Source: Dipteris shenzhenensis
Lineage: Eukaryota; Polypodiophyta; Polypodiopsida; Gleicheniales
Direction: 5' to 3' (one strand)
NCBI GenBank assembly: GCA_047967505.1
Contig: CM106541.1
Length of the DNA stretch: 64,000 nucleotides
The notes under the pieces were generated by a model that made no database searches, was not told the DNA's origin, and saw nothing but the letters and a program-made list of their open reading frames with translations. Every line of letters begins with the position of its first letter. Position 1 is the stretch's first letter. A program made the translations under genes and the position numbers. This document shows positions 43,538 through 54,201 of the stretch, piece after piece.

Positions 43538-43700
43538 CGTGGTGTGCATCTCTTCCTGTAGATCATGCGAGAGAGCATCATGACAAGTAGCCTCTCAAAG
43601 CCCGACCACTTTAAATCCTGTGAAATCCACTGCCGAGAAGGCTCCTGCATATAAGGCTGCTGATCTAACTAGGGAGTCAGAGAGGAGGGAAATCATGTGT
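43538..43700 (-). pseudogene. Upstream piece of the minus-strand LINE C-terminus
   Basis: Minus strand frame W-S-G-F-E-R-L-L then M-L-S-R-M-I-Y-R-K-R reads toward the gypsy LTR and plausibly joins the fragment at 25489 downward. The link depends on frame and order only. Confidence 0.35.
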
Positions 43701-43859
43701 ACATGCTGAAAGTGTGCCTAGAAACACTCTCTCCAATTCTCATTAGCTTCCAGCATTTTAGCATCATACCTCAGATACTTTTAGTTGGTTCATTTATGTC
43801 ATTTGCACTTTAGGGGACACCTCCAATGTCCTACACGGGGTGGTTTTCATTACATATTC

Positions 43860-44870
43860 ATATTTTGGTCTCATAGGCCTGTTGCAGGCGTTAATAAACC
43901 TCTCTCAAAAGTACAAAGTCTCGTGAATGGAAAAGCAAAGGACCCACAAGGTCTTGCCGAGATGATTAAATAGGGTCGGGATAATCTCCACCAAAAGATC
44001 CAAGAAATCTTAAATATAACTGAGGCTTTCCCACAATTTTGGCAAGTAAATACTTTGGTCCCAATTTTCAAAGGTGGAAACGCAGAATTCTCAAATGTTA
44101 AAGCCCCCCCTCAAGTTGGTAGACCGAAACATTCCATAATGGATCACTTGATTACTCTCAGGGCTATAACAAAGGGAGCTAAGGGCAAGTATTGTTGCTT
44201 TGTAGAATTCAAGAAAGCTTTGATATTGTATGAAAGGGTCCCAGCCGAGCTTACACATGCCATCAAAAACTCCACCCCTAAAGCCTCTTTTACAAGTGAC
44301 ATAGGAGTGAAACAAGGCTGCCCCATCTCCCCCACACTCTTTGGACTCTTCATTGATGAACTAGAGGAATGGATAAGACAAAAGAGCAGAGGTGGCATCC
44401 AGATTTCAGGACAAGTGGTTTTATTGCTTATCTACACAGACAATGTGGTCCCTTTTGCCAAAAATGCAGCTCAGCTTCGAAAGCACCTCAATGTTCTCTC
44501 ACATTTCTGCAAAAACACAGGCTTGATTGTAATATTGACAAGCCCAAGATGATGATTATTGGGAAAAAAGATTTGATGGAAGCAAGCTCTAAGTGGTAAA
44601 ATCTTACAAGTATCTAGGTAGTAGGACTGATTTTGAGGACAACAAAAAAGGGAATCTATGTGTAGAAAAGAGGATACTTGGATGCCTAAAAGCTATGTTC
44701 AGCTTACAAAACAAATGCAGGAAATCTAATATCTGGAAATGGAGTATGAGCAATTATTTTCCAGACTGTAGTGCAGCCAGTGGTCTTGTATGGATGTCAA
44801 GTATGGGGCAAGGGCAAACTCCCTATCCTATGATTTTGGCAGCAACCGGAATGCTGCAGCTTGGTCCATT
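43860..44870 (+). pseudogene. LINE C family reverse-transcriptase remnant
   Basis: Plus-strand pieces: R-P-V-A-G-V-N-K-P-L-S, V-P-I-F-K-G-G, then the frame 44055-44552 with F-V-E-F-K-K-A, V-K-Q-G-C-P-I-S-P-T-L-F-G-L-F-I-D-E-L-E and L-L-I-Y-T-D-N-V-V. The catalytic Y-A-D-D is Y-T-D-N, so it is dead. RT segments between V-P-I-F-K and F-V-E-F-K are shortened. Y-K-Y-L-G-S-R follows at 44600. Closely related to 14300-14742. Confidence 0.75.
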
Positions 44871-45840
44871 CGACTCGGACTTCTGGCTGCAGCTCATTTC
44901 ATCCTTTGTTTCTTGCTTTGCCTTTGTTTCGATTCATAAGCTGTCTCTTTGTTCTACACAAATCCGCGTCATGTTAAAAAAGTCACTGTACGTTGCCACA
45001 CTTGGCTTTGTCACTCGCTGGCTATTTTGGTTGACTTTTTGGCAATTTTCTTCTCTCCTCTTCCACCTTCTGATGTTCAATTGATGAATATTAACATCAA
45101 CTTATATTGGTCTCCTCCAGCTCCTTGAGATTCCTGACCAACCCTTGGAGCAGCTCAACGTTAACTTCATCAAAAACAGATCTCTTATATGGTCAAACTA
45201 AAAAAAAATGGACAGCAATACAATCCCTTGCAAAGTGATGAAAGGAAAAGGATGGTTCAAAGAGGGACATAACTTGTTGGAAAGGTGGGATATCTTAAGC
45301 CAAGATTTACCTTAAAAGAAAAGGGGCCACAGCAATACAATCCCTTGCAAAGTGATGAAAGGAAAAGGATGGTTCAAAGAGGGACATAACTTGTTGGAAA
45401 GGTGGGATATCTTAAGCCAAGATTTACCTTTAAAAAAAAGGGGCCACAAGAGACCTCGCGCAGCAGAAAGTGGACATCTATGAAGAGGATGTTAAGGGAA
45501 ATGGAGTTTTACAAGAAAAAGATCAGCCCCATGTCCAAATCCCACATCTCCTGCAGCCTCTATCACTAATATTGGTCTGGAGGAAATGGAAATCACCCTC
45601 TATCTGCATAGAAGGCTCTCACTCTCCGTTCCCACCTAGCTAAGAATTCTCGTAAAAAACAACCATCCCAAAGCAATCCACTCTCCAATGAAGTATATTA
45701 AGGGTACATTCCCTAGAAACCCAGTTTAATGTTGCTTGCCCTTGGAGCAAGCTAGGTACCTCCCAGGGGGCCCGCTTCTTCCATGACTTTGTGTAAGCTT
45801 GTATTTACTCCCTGGTGACTTCACGCTCATCAAGCTCCAT
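44871..45840. other. Unassigned DNA with a 116-bp tandem duplication
   Basis: 45211-45326 and 45327-45446 are near-identical copies (start CAGCAATACAATCCCTTGC, end TTTACCTT + A-run + GGGGCCACA). No gene recognised. Confidence 0.6.
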
Positions 45841-46510
45841 CAAGCTCCATCTTTAACTGAGCTCCTCCATCTCTACAATCTGAAGGATGCATTCGCTCTT
45901 TCATGATTATCAGGGATTGTGGATGCGATACCTCATATCCACCTGGCAGATACGGCACATGAAGCATGGAAGATCTTACAACCCATTACTTCCTTGTGAA
46001 GGTGAAGATTCTCATGCATCAGCTCGCAGCTATTGGTCACAGGGTGGACCACAACCAATGGGCCATACTTCTGGTCAGCAAGCTTCCAAAGAGCTCCTGA
46101 GGGTTGTTGACAACTCTCACCGTGGGAGAATGGGCAAGGCCAATTATGTTTGAGGAATTGGGCCAGCTGTTGCTTCTAGAAGAAGCCCAGATGAAGCTGT
46201 ATGATGAAATTGATGAAATGACGAAAAGACTGTCATGGCCAAAAGCAAGAATGGCACAATGGCAATGAAAAGACTCTCATGGCCAAAAGCAAGAATGGCA
46301 AAGGGAAGCCACATAAAAGAAAGATGCCAATAATTCAAAAACTGACGGGGACTCTTCTGACGGGGAGAACAAGAAGAAGAGAAAGAGAGAGAAAAAGTGC
46401 TTCTATTGCGGTGTGCGTGGACATTTCTCCAACAATTGCAAGAAGGAAAAGGCTGACCAAGCAAAGGAGGAGGACAGTCCAACATGGCATCTGCCAACGT
46501 GGTAAGAGAG
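45841..46510 (+). pseudogene. Copia-type gag fragment with zinc knuckle
   Basis: A-H-E-A-W-K-I-L near 45960 matches the copia gag helix, and a Lys/Glu-rich stretch leads to C-F-Y-C-G-V-R-G-H-F-S-N-N-C (46410-46450). Stops and shifts between them. A short local duplication (GACTGTCATGGCCAAAAGCAAG-like, 46230 and 46270) is present. No LTR or pol was found. Confidence 0.6.
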
Positions 46511-48455
46511 GAATTTTTCTTAGTGATGACTCCATGTCCCATTGAGACACAGTTTGCAGGCTAAGGTGTGACGGTGTTTAAGAGTAATATTGAAGAGTGG
46601 AGCGTAGAGTTAGATTTATGGTGGAGGTTGTAAGGTGTTGTTCAGCCTTGGGATCTGAGGACCAATCCAGTACCACTTCCACCCCTTCATGCTATTTGGA
46701 TCTGCCGGAACCGAGATCTTCCTTGAGGCATCCAACATGTCACATGTTTAGGCTCTGCGCCTTCCCGTCATGCCCCAAATTTCCCTACACTAAATAATAT
46801 GAAATTTTACTTTCCATGTGGATAGCTGGTTCCATCCACCTTTCCTGGCCCACCGAAATTCGGAATGACTTAACTGGATCCCATAGCAGGATGTCGATGA
46901 CCTGAAGTTTTTTGGCCCGTTTCTGCACTCACTGCAAGTCAACACAACATACCTGAATGTGGCTGCTCCTTCCTCCTCAGCAAGGCCAGCATCCATCGCC
47001 CTTTCCCCTCTTTCTCCCTTTCCCTCTCCACCCTCTCCCTTTCCCTCTCCATCCTCTCCCTTTCCCTCTTGCTGCCCTCCTTTAATTCTTCCTTTTTTCT
47101 CCCCCTTCAGTTTGTAGGAAGCTTTGTTGTTGTTAATCTCCAAGATACCATGTTCGACAAAAGGGATCGCTTGCCACAGCCAACCCCTACACAACTGGAA
47201 TAAACAAGTCTCAAAGGTCTCACAACAAAAACTGCAAATGCCACAACAAAAACTGCAAATGCCAACTCACTCCACGTGCTTGTATATATAGACGGAGAGC
47301 AACTTCAGATATAAGAGTACACACAGATGTAGAGTCAAACATTTTCATATATAGATAATAGATCGAAGTACAACATCTCCTTCAGACTTCAGTGGCTGCT
47401 CCAGGTGAGTCTGCCGCTGATCTCCCTGTGGATCCTACTCTGCACCAGTCATACAGCAAGACGATCTGCATCTCTGTGAGCACCTGGACAATCCAAAGAC
47501 TCCTGCAAACTGACTATGAGAACCTCTACTGCTGCACTAATCCAGTCCTCTGCTATCCAGCAGGCTACTGTTCTGCACACTGGAGTAGGCTGGAATGCCC
47601 AGTGACTGAACGCCTTCCAAGAGGGTTCTTTATAGGGCACAAGGCCCTGCAGTATCAGCAGACCAGGGGCCTGATCTAGCCGACCCCAGCCAGTGGTTCT
47701 GCCGACCCAATCAGGCTAGTGTGGCCAACCTAGGGCAGGCCGACCAGACAGTTCTAGCAATCTTAAAGGTTCTGCTGCTGGCACCTTTCTCCTGAACAAC
47801 CTCACAGCTTGTGTGCCCTCATCCAGCGCCAAATGCCAGCCCATTGTGCTGGTCTGGGTGGCCCATGTGGCTGCCCTAAACCTAACCTAAACATGAGGCC
47901 TGTCTGCAGCCCATGTGGCAGCCAGTCTACTGCCCACATGACAGCCCTAATCTGATCCCCTCTGTCACATCTTATATTGTATCTCATCCTCCCCCCATGT
48001 CCTCCTCATATGGGGCTCATAGGTGCGGAAGTGGGAAGTGACCCTAACATTCCCACAGACAAGATATGGAATGAACCAAAGGAAAGTTGGCATTATGCAT
48101 GAGGGACATCAATCCTATATTGACCTAGAGAAGACGAGAATACATCGATGAAGATATATCATTCAAAATCACAAAACGTGTGACCTGAGGTCCAGGCTTG
48201 GAGTGGACGTAGGTACATGGAGAAATATCCTAAAAGAAGAAAGAATCCATGCAATACTCAACGTAGGATAAGCACCACACCTTGTTCGAATGTCATGCAT
48301 ATCAGCAGGTCAGAGAAACAAGGTCAAGAAAGACATCACTACCATATTAAAGCTCCTTTTAAGCACTCGAAACACCCATTGATTAATTCAATTTACTCTC
48401 ACGCCATTTTCAATCAAACCCTAATTTTAAATCTTTCTGAAACGGTTACCATTAC
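46511..48455. other. Region beyond MLH1 exon 5: pyrimidine repeats and LTR-like DNA
   Basis: 46990-47090 is a CCCTTTCCCTCTCCA tandem tract. 47200-48060 resembles an LTR in composition: a TATATATAGACGG box at 47285, and GCCGACC/CAGCCAGT motifs like those in the LTR at 26150. It has no verified ends or duplicate. 48060-48455 adjoins MLH1 exon 5 and would be intron 5. I found no further MLH1 exon here. Confidence 0.35.
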
Positions 48456-49933
48456 CGTTTATGAAAAGCACAAAAAGTGTTTTTTTCGCACTGTAATTGG
48501 CACTGGAAATGTAGCCCTCCATCTGGAACTCGGCTCGGGATGGATCATCATCAGAAGCAGAAACTTCAATCAACTCACGTGCAACGCTTGGGCCATACAC
48601 AGCCCTTATAGCGTCTGTCCTTGTAGCTGATACCACAGTGTGAACATCTGCACGGCTATCCCCATGCTAACATACGGAAAAAACTAAATTAGAACCACGC
48701 CACAGAAAAGCCCTTCACAAGAAAGCTCTCCCTCCATTCGGACTGTATTTCTCCATGCATTAGTGCGGAGTGTGAGCAATGGTGTGCCTACTTTCATCAT
48801 TACCAGCGTGTACATACAGGCAACACATGTAAAGATGTGTCGAATGAGTATCCTTATACTAATGCTGAGCTTCCATCATTTCCCAAAGGACAGATTCAGC
48901 TGGAGTGCCGCTCATCGTGCTGCATTCAAATCCTTACACTCCCCTGAACCGACATGCGACTCACCTTTTTGCACGAAAAGTTCACTCCAACTCTATGAAC
49001 GGCAAACTTGCTGATTACATCTAGTATACGCCCATATTCTTCTGCTGGATTTTTGAAGGCCTTTCGTCGAGCTGCTACATTGTAGAACAGGTTCTCGACC
49101 TGAAATCAGGTTGCTTCAGAGCAATCTTTTTTTGAAATTCCTATTCAATAAATACGAAATAGATTCCTCAAATTCTCCGTCCCATACCAGTATTTGAGTT
49201 CCCTTGACGGCCGCACAAGGTCGGGGCTCACCTTCCATGATGCCATCTTTGTACGAAACTCTGGCCAAGCAAGCCATTGTCCATGAAATCAGCATGACAA
49301 AATGTATTCAATCTTTGACGGCAATTACAAAATTACATACCTGTATCCGTGTGTCTGATCAGGTGTCATTGTTGTCACTGTCAGATGCGCAACGTACGTC
49401 ATGCTTGCTAAGGCTTCTCCTCTGAATCCCAGAGTATGTATCTTCTGCAAATCTTCAAAAGCACTCAATTTTGAGGTGGTGTGCCTCTCGCAGAGTATTG
49501 GTAGATCCTCGAACTGCATGTGGAATTCAAACCACTTATCAGTTTTCAGGAGCGAAGTCTTTCATCGAGATGCACGTAAAGAAACAAGATTTCACATGAC
49601 AGGCAATCGTTTGCATATGATACTTCCTGTGGTGGGGAAAACGGAACGAATCAGACAGGTTGCATCAAATACTCCGCGCGCTTTCTATAGGAACGAAAAC
49701 GTTTAGCTCACCCTAATGCCGTGGCCATTGTCGGAGATTTGGATAAGTTTTAGGCCGCCATCCTTAACGGTGACAGCGATGGAGGTGGAACCTGCGTCAA
49801 GGCTGTTTTCAACGAGCTCTTTGAGGGCAGAAGCAGGCCGTTGGATGACTTCACCAGCTGCAATACGGTTGACGACTGCTTCATCGAGGCGACGAATTGG
49901 GGGAGGGGAACGGGGCAGCTCTGTTTCCGCCAT
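48456..49933 (-). CDS. MLH1: DNA mismatch repair protein MLH1, exons 1-5 (N-terminal ATPase part)
   Basis: Exons on the minus strand: 49933-49712, 49513-49341, 49260-49188, 49099-48965 and 48666-48456, with GT-AG introns of 198, 80, 88 and 298 bp and phases 0, 2, 0, 0; exon 5 ends in phase 1 at a GT. They encode about 271 residues in frame. ATG 49933 starts 12 residues before the conserved I-R-R-L-D-E. GHKL ATPase motifs are complete: E39 and N43 in [12 protein letters not shown]68-N-G-H-G, and [10 protein letters not shown] in exon 2. Exons 4-5 carry [15 protein letters not shown] and the transducer-domain part through [13 protein letters not shown]1 pairs with PMS1 or MLH3 in the nucleus to act after mismatch recognition and in meiotic crossing over. 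No stops or splice defects are seen, so this end looks functional. Exon 6 onward is not in the window downstream to position 1 as far as I can see. Confidence 0.93.
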
Positions 49934-50529
49934 GTCTTCTAGTCGTCGTCTTCTTCTTCTAGCTATAATGCACAGCTAATGCAACAAGCTCAATTTGATC
50001 ATAGTGGTGGCGGGAGAACACATTGCCTTAGCACGTGGACAGCACACGTCATCTCAGAGTTATGTCCGCGCGTGCGCGTATGATTTTCTGGATTTCACCC
50101 CCCAAAAAAAGTGTGCCCACACCTGCATTTTGTCCGTACACGTCCGTGATTTCACCCCAAACAGGTGTCTGTGCCCAAGCAAAATTTGCGGGCATGGGTA
50201 TCATGCCAATGATCATCCTCTTTGGCCGCCTCGTCTAAACATGGCATAGCAACCCCACACAAGGCTTGGGCATCACCCCCATCTCTGAACCCACCATCAA
50301 GGTGTAAACACAGTCGCCCTACGTGAGCGCAATAGGCGTTGCCACAAGTTTGGGTGGTGGCCATGTTTGCCACATCAACTCACAGTGTGCAACCACACTC
50401 AAACCCCGACAAAGTCGTATTGATCGCCTTGTTACGAAAGAGAGTCGTATGGTCCCTCACAAAAGCTTATGTTCATATACAAGAGAGAACCTCGAGGCAC
50501 TGAAAGAATATTGAGCGGCAATGGCTCAC
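49934..50529 (-). promoter_or_regulatory. MLH1 upstream region
   Basis: No gene recognised. It should hold the MLH1 promoter; no clear TATA box is seen on the minus strand close to the ATG, common for DNA-repair housekeeping genes. A LINE fragment bounds it at about 50530. Confidence 0.35.
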
Positions 50530-50660
50530 CTTTATGAGAAGGTAAGGTGTTCACTTAAGACAAAAAAGGGAATGTCCTAACCCTTCCTTAGTAACATGGG
50601 GATCAAACAAGGCTATCCACTCTTACCTACTCTATTATGAGTTGGACTCATGGTCATGAA
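50530..50660 (+). pseudogene. LINE RT fragment
   Basis: M-G-I-K-Q-G-Y-P-L-L-P-T-L-L (50595-50640) is a decayed V-K-Q-G-C-P-L-S-P-T-L-F block of the LINE C family. About 50661-51154 holds nothing recognised. Confidence 0.5.
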
Positions 50661-51154
50661 ATGTGCATGGGATAATGAGATGAAGGGTCCCATTTGTGGC
50701 ATTGTACACTCCTACAAGAGTGTTCTCTCTATCAATGCAATATTTCAATCCACCTCTTCTCTCACGTTGTTGGCTTATTTGGAACTATCAGAGTAGCTAC
50801 ATGGCATCCCGGTGACAACAACAAATATATAAGGTGGGGGAAAAGAGTTCTCAATATGAGATGTCTAGTGGCTATAGGTGCCTACACAAAAAGTCAGTTC
50901 TCTAAACAAAACATCACGGCTATGGTAGAAGCAGTCATCAATCATATCACAACTATAGAGTGTAAGGTCTAAGAAGAGTGGAACAAGGATGAATGATGCC
51001 ACAATAGGTTTGGGTTTTGTTACATCCATATCATCTACAAGCTAGGGTCATGTGCATGTTTTTTTAATTTTGGGAGTGAGATGGGCATGTTTTATTGCTT
51101 AGGATAACTCCTATGGTAATCATTTTGATGATTAGACCAACTTCCTTTCTTTTT

Positions 51155-52092
51155 CAATAAAAGGAGATTAAAAAATGGAGCTAAATCTTATTAATTCAAG
51201 ATCTAATGGACAATGAGTGGTATAAGAGCACCATCTTGTACTAAAAGGTACTAAGATTGGAATCAGTATAGAAAAATTTAAGCCTATTGCTATCCTCCCA
51301 TATAAGAGCTGGCGACAACCTATTGCTATCTTCCCATATAAGAGCTGGCAACAACCTAGCTTCACCATGGAGTAAGGACATACTTGTGCACCATTGTCAA
51401 TAAAAGGAGATTAAAAAATGGAGCTAAATCTTATTAATTCAAGATCCAATGTACAATGAGTGGTATAAGAGCACCATCGTGTACTAAAAGGTACTAAGAT
51501 TGGAATCAGCATAGAAAATTTGGAGCCTATTGCTATCCTCCCATGTAAGAGCTAGTGACAACCTATTGCTATCCTCCCATATAAGAGCTGGCAACAACCT
51601 AGCTTCAACATGGAGTAAGGACATACTTGTGCACCATTGTCAATAAAAGGAGATTAAAAAATGGAGTTAAATCTTAAGAATTCAAGATTGGAATTAGTAT
51701 AGAAAAATTTGAGCCTATTGCTATCCTCCCATATAAGAGCTGGCGACAACCTATTGCTATCTTCCCATATAAGAGCTGGCAACAACCTAGCTTCACCATG
51801 GAGTAAGGACATACTTGTGCACCATTGTCAATAAAAGGAGATTAAAAAATGGAGTTAAATCTTATGAATTCAAGATCCAATGTACAATGAGTGGTATAAG
51901 AGAGGTATAAGAGCACCATCTTGTACTAAAAGGTACTAAGATTGGAATCAGTATAGAAAAATTTGAGCCTATTGCCCTATTGCTATCCTCCCGTATAAGA
52001 GCTGGCGACAACCTATTGCTATCCTCCCATATAAGAGCTAGCAACAACCTAGCTTCAACATGGAGTAAGCACATACTTGTGCACCATTGTCA
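51155..52092. repeat. Four-unit tandem array with PBS-like motif
   Basis: Units start with CAATAAAAGGAGATTAAAAAATGGAG-type sequence at 51155, 51398, 51641 and 51829 (periods 243, 243, 188 and a last unit of about 263). Each has a nested pair of CCTATTGCTATC(C/T)TCCCATATAAGAGCTGGC repeats and ends in TACTTGTGCACCATTGTCAA. Units 1, 2 and 4 contain GAGTGGTATAAGAGCACC, close to the Met-tRNA primer complement TGGTATCAGAGC. Unit 3 lacks it through a deletion. No coding potential. Confidence 0.88.
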
Positions 52093-52979
52093 AGGCCTTA
52101 ATACATCCAAGCTTGGAGAAGTACTTATCTTGTCCCGTACAAAGACTAAAGAATATCAAGGAGTTTAATAAGGTCCAAGAGGAGACATCTATATAGCACA
52201 GGTTTGGTGCATCTAAATAAAACGCATGACAAAGTAGGAGGGAAAAAGTGTCACTCAATATCATGTTGCAAAAAGAACGAACATTACAACCAAATGAAGC
52301 CTTTTAGTTGTTATACAATTTTAATGCTCAAAAGTTAGAGTTTGAAGTTTTTTGGCTTGATAATTATGTAAGATTAGCCACCGCAACAACTAAGGCTCAA
52401 GAGGCCTAGGATTCGTAGAGGTGGCATGTTCACTATGGCTTGGGAAGAAACAAAAGAACAAGCTATCTAAAAATGTGGAGGAAGAAGAAGCAAAAGACCA
52501 TGCAAACGATGAGAGCCAAAATAAAGAAAGGTGTGGACACAAAGAGACAAGAAGCAAATACCCATGTCGACTAAACAAAGAAGTAGTAAGGATGTAGGAA
52601 GTGAGCAATTTCATCAATAGGAAATTTTCAAGGTCATAGCACGATCTATAATGTGCCATTAAGGAACTAAAACACTGACAAGGGAGTATGCCACTATAAG
52701 ATCTACTTAGTCAATACTAACAATAGATTAGAGTTGCCGATCTAAGATGAGGTTATGTTTAATGGAGATAGAATGCGTCATGTATAATTTGTTGTAAGCT
52801 ATATATAGGAATTAATTTTGGATTTTATTTGGCAAAGTGAGGGATTGGAGTGTTTCTTTAGCATACCAATATTGGAAGGACCCAAAATACAAACCTTCTT
52901 GCTGCTAGCTAAACTCTCTTGCTGCCCTTCTTATGCTCTCCAACCAGTGTCGTCCAGCCCCTTCCACCGGCACTAATGT
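52093..52979. other. Unassigned DNA
   Basis: No ORF, repeat or RNA gene recognised. 52093 onward follows the tandem array; 52870-52979 may belong to the copia LTR that follows. Confidence 0.4.
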
Positions 52980-53326
52980 GTAAGACATACCTCATGCCAA
53001 AGTACTACGGGTAGCTTTAGACTCTAATTCCAACGAGTCTATGGAAGTGTCTAAGGTCTAGGACACATGTGCCGACAAAGATCGCAATGGTGAGAGCGAT
53101 GGCACAATGAACTGAACAAATATGAAGAGGGAGAGGAGTAGAGTGAAGATGAGGAGAGAGGGCACAGCTAGCGAGCACACCACAAATGATGAACTGTACA
53201 CTATAGTAGTTGAAAATGACCAATATATACATACCCCTTTAGGTGTAGGGTTAGGGTCCCTTATGCCTTTTTTGCACTCTTTGTGTTAATGCTATGCACA
53301 TATGATAACTTTGATGTTTAGATGAA
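52980..53326 (-). repeat. Candidate 3' LTR of a minus-strand copia
   Basis: On the minus strand TGTTGAGGATTCATC starts right after the purine tract CTTGAGGGAAGG. A TATATATTGG box lies near 53225. The far end is not determined. The purine tract and LTR start are duplicated 80 bp away (53387-53465). Confidence 0.55.
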
Positions 53327-54187
53327 TCCTCAACACCTTCCCTCAAGATCAACATCATGAAGTAGGCCTTCCCTCAAGATCATGAGGTTTAGATGAATCC
53401 TCAACACCTTCCCTCAAGATCAACATCATGAAGTAGGGCTTCCCTCAAGATGATGATTATGGGGAATGGAAGAAGGACTGAACATTACATTCCATCAATC
53501 TCCATTAATGGGAATGTCCTTCCTCTCTGAGTCAAGCCAAGAGCTTTTGGTGTTCCTCGAAAAGCTCTTTCCCAAGTGGTTTGGTAAAGATATCTGCAAC
53601 ATTCTCTTTGCTATCCCAATGTTGCAATGTGATGTCACCAAGTAACACTCTTTCTCAAATAAAATGCTCTCTAAGATCAATCTGCTTTGTCCTTGAGTAA
53701 CGTACTTGATTCTTGGCTAATGCTTGAGCTGATTGATTATCACATTATATTGTTGTTGGATTTGACTCATCAAAGTATATTGATTATCACAATATATTGT
53801 TGTTGGCTTTGACACATCAAAGTAGTATGTGTCTAACAATAGTTTTTTTGAGCCATATAGCATCACATGCACCTGTTATGAGTGCCCTATATTTAGCTTT
53901 AGTTGAAGACAAAGAAACAATTGGCTATTTGTTTGACAACCATGATGACCAATGAAAAATGCATATCCTTGTATAGTAATCTCATGGTGTCACGATCTTG
54001 TGCATAGTCACTATCACAGTACCGTGCAACCTTGGATGACTTCCTTTTTATTCTATTCCAAACTATCTTGTACCTCTAATGTACCTTAAGACTCTCTTGG
54101 CAGCATTCCAGTGAGACTACTTTGCATTTGTCATAAAATACACAAGTGAGCTTATTACATAACAAATATATGACCTTGTGATAGTCT
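53327..54187 (-). pseudogene. Copia RNase H end (minus-strand copia, lower part)
   Basis: Minus strand, in shifting frames: H-W-N-A-A-K-R-V-L-R-Y-I-R-G-T near 54085, and A-D-I-F-T-K-P-L-G near 53590, both copia RNase H hallmarks. The Y-R-Y-L-N-G-T-L-I-Y block just upstream is split by LINE D at 54188-54201. Several stops. The purine tract follows. Confidence 0.72.
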
Positions 54188-54201
54188 GATATATAAGAGT
54201 T
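54188..54201. repeat. Target-site duplication of LINE D, left copy
   Basis: GATATATAAGAGTT, repeated exactly at 57212-57225 after the poly(A) tail. Confidence 0.9.

Noticed and set aside
44871-45084. Hydrophobic C-terminal part of the 44593-45084 frame, considered as a membrane protein
   Set aside because: It continues from LINE RT sequence past the end of homology; T-rich DNA explains the hydrophobicity.
46790-47194. Minus-strand ORF with Lys/Gly/Glu repeat, considered as an MLH1 exon
   Set aside because: The repeat comes from a CCCTTTCCCTCTCC tract and nothing matches the MLH1 middle or C-terminal region.
51155-52092. Repeat array considered as CRISPR-like
   Set aside because: Eukaryotic context, units of 190-263 bp without short direct repeats and unique spacers.
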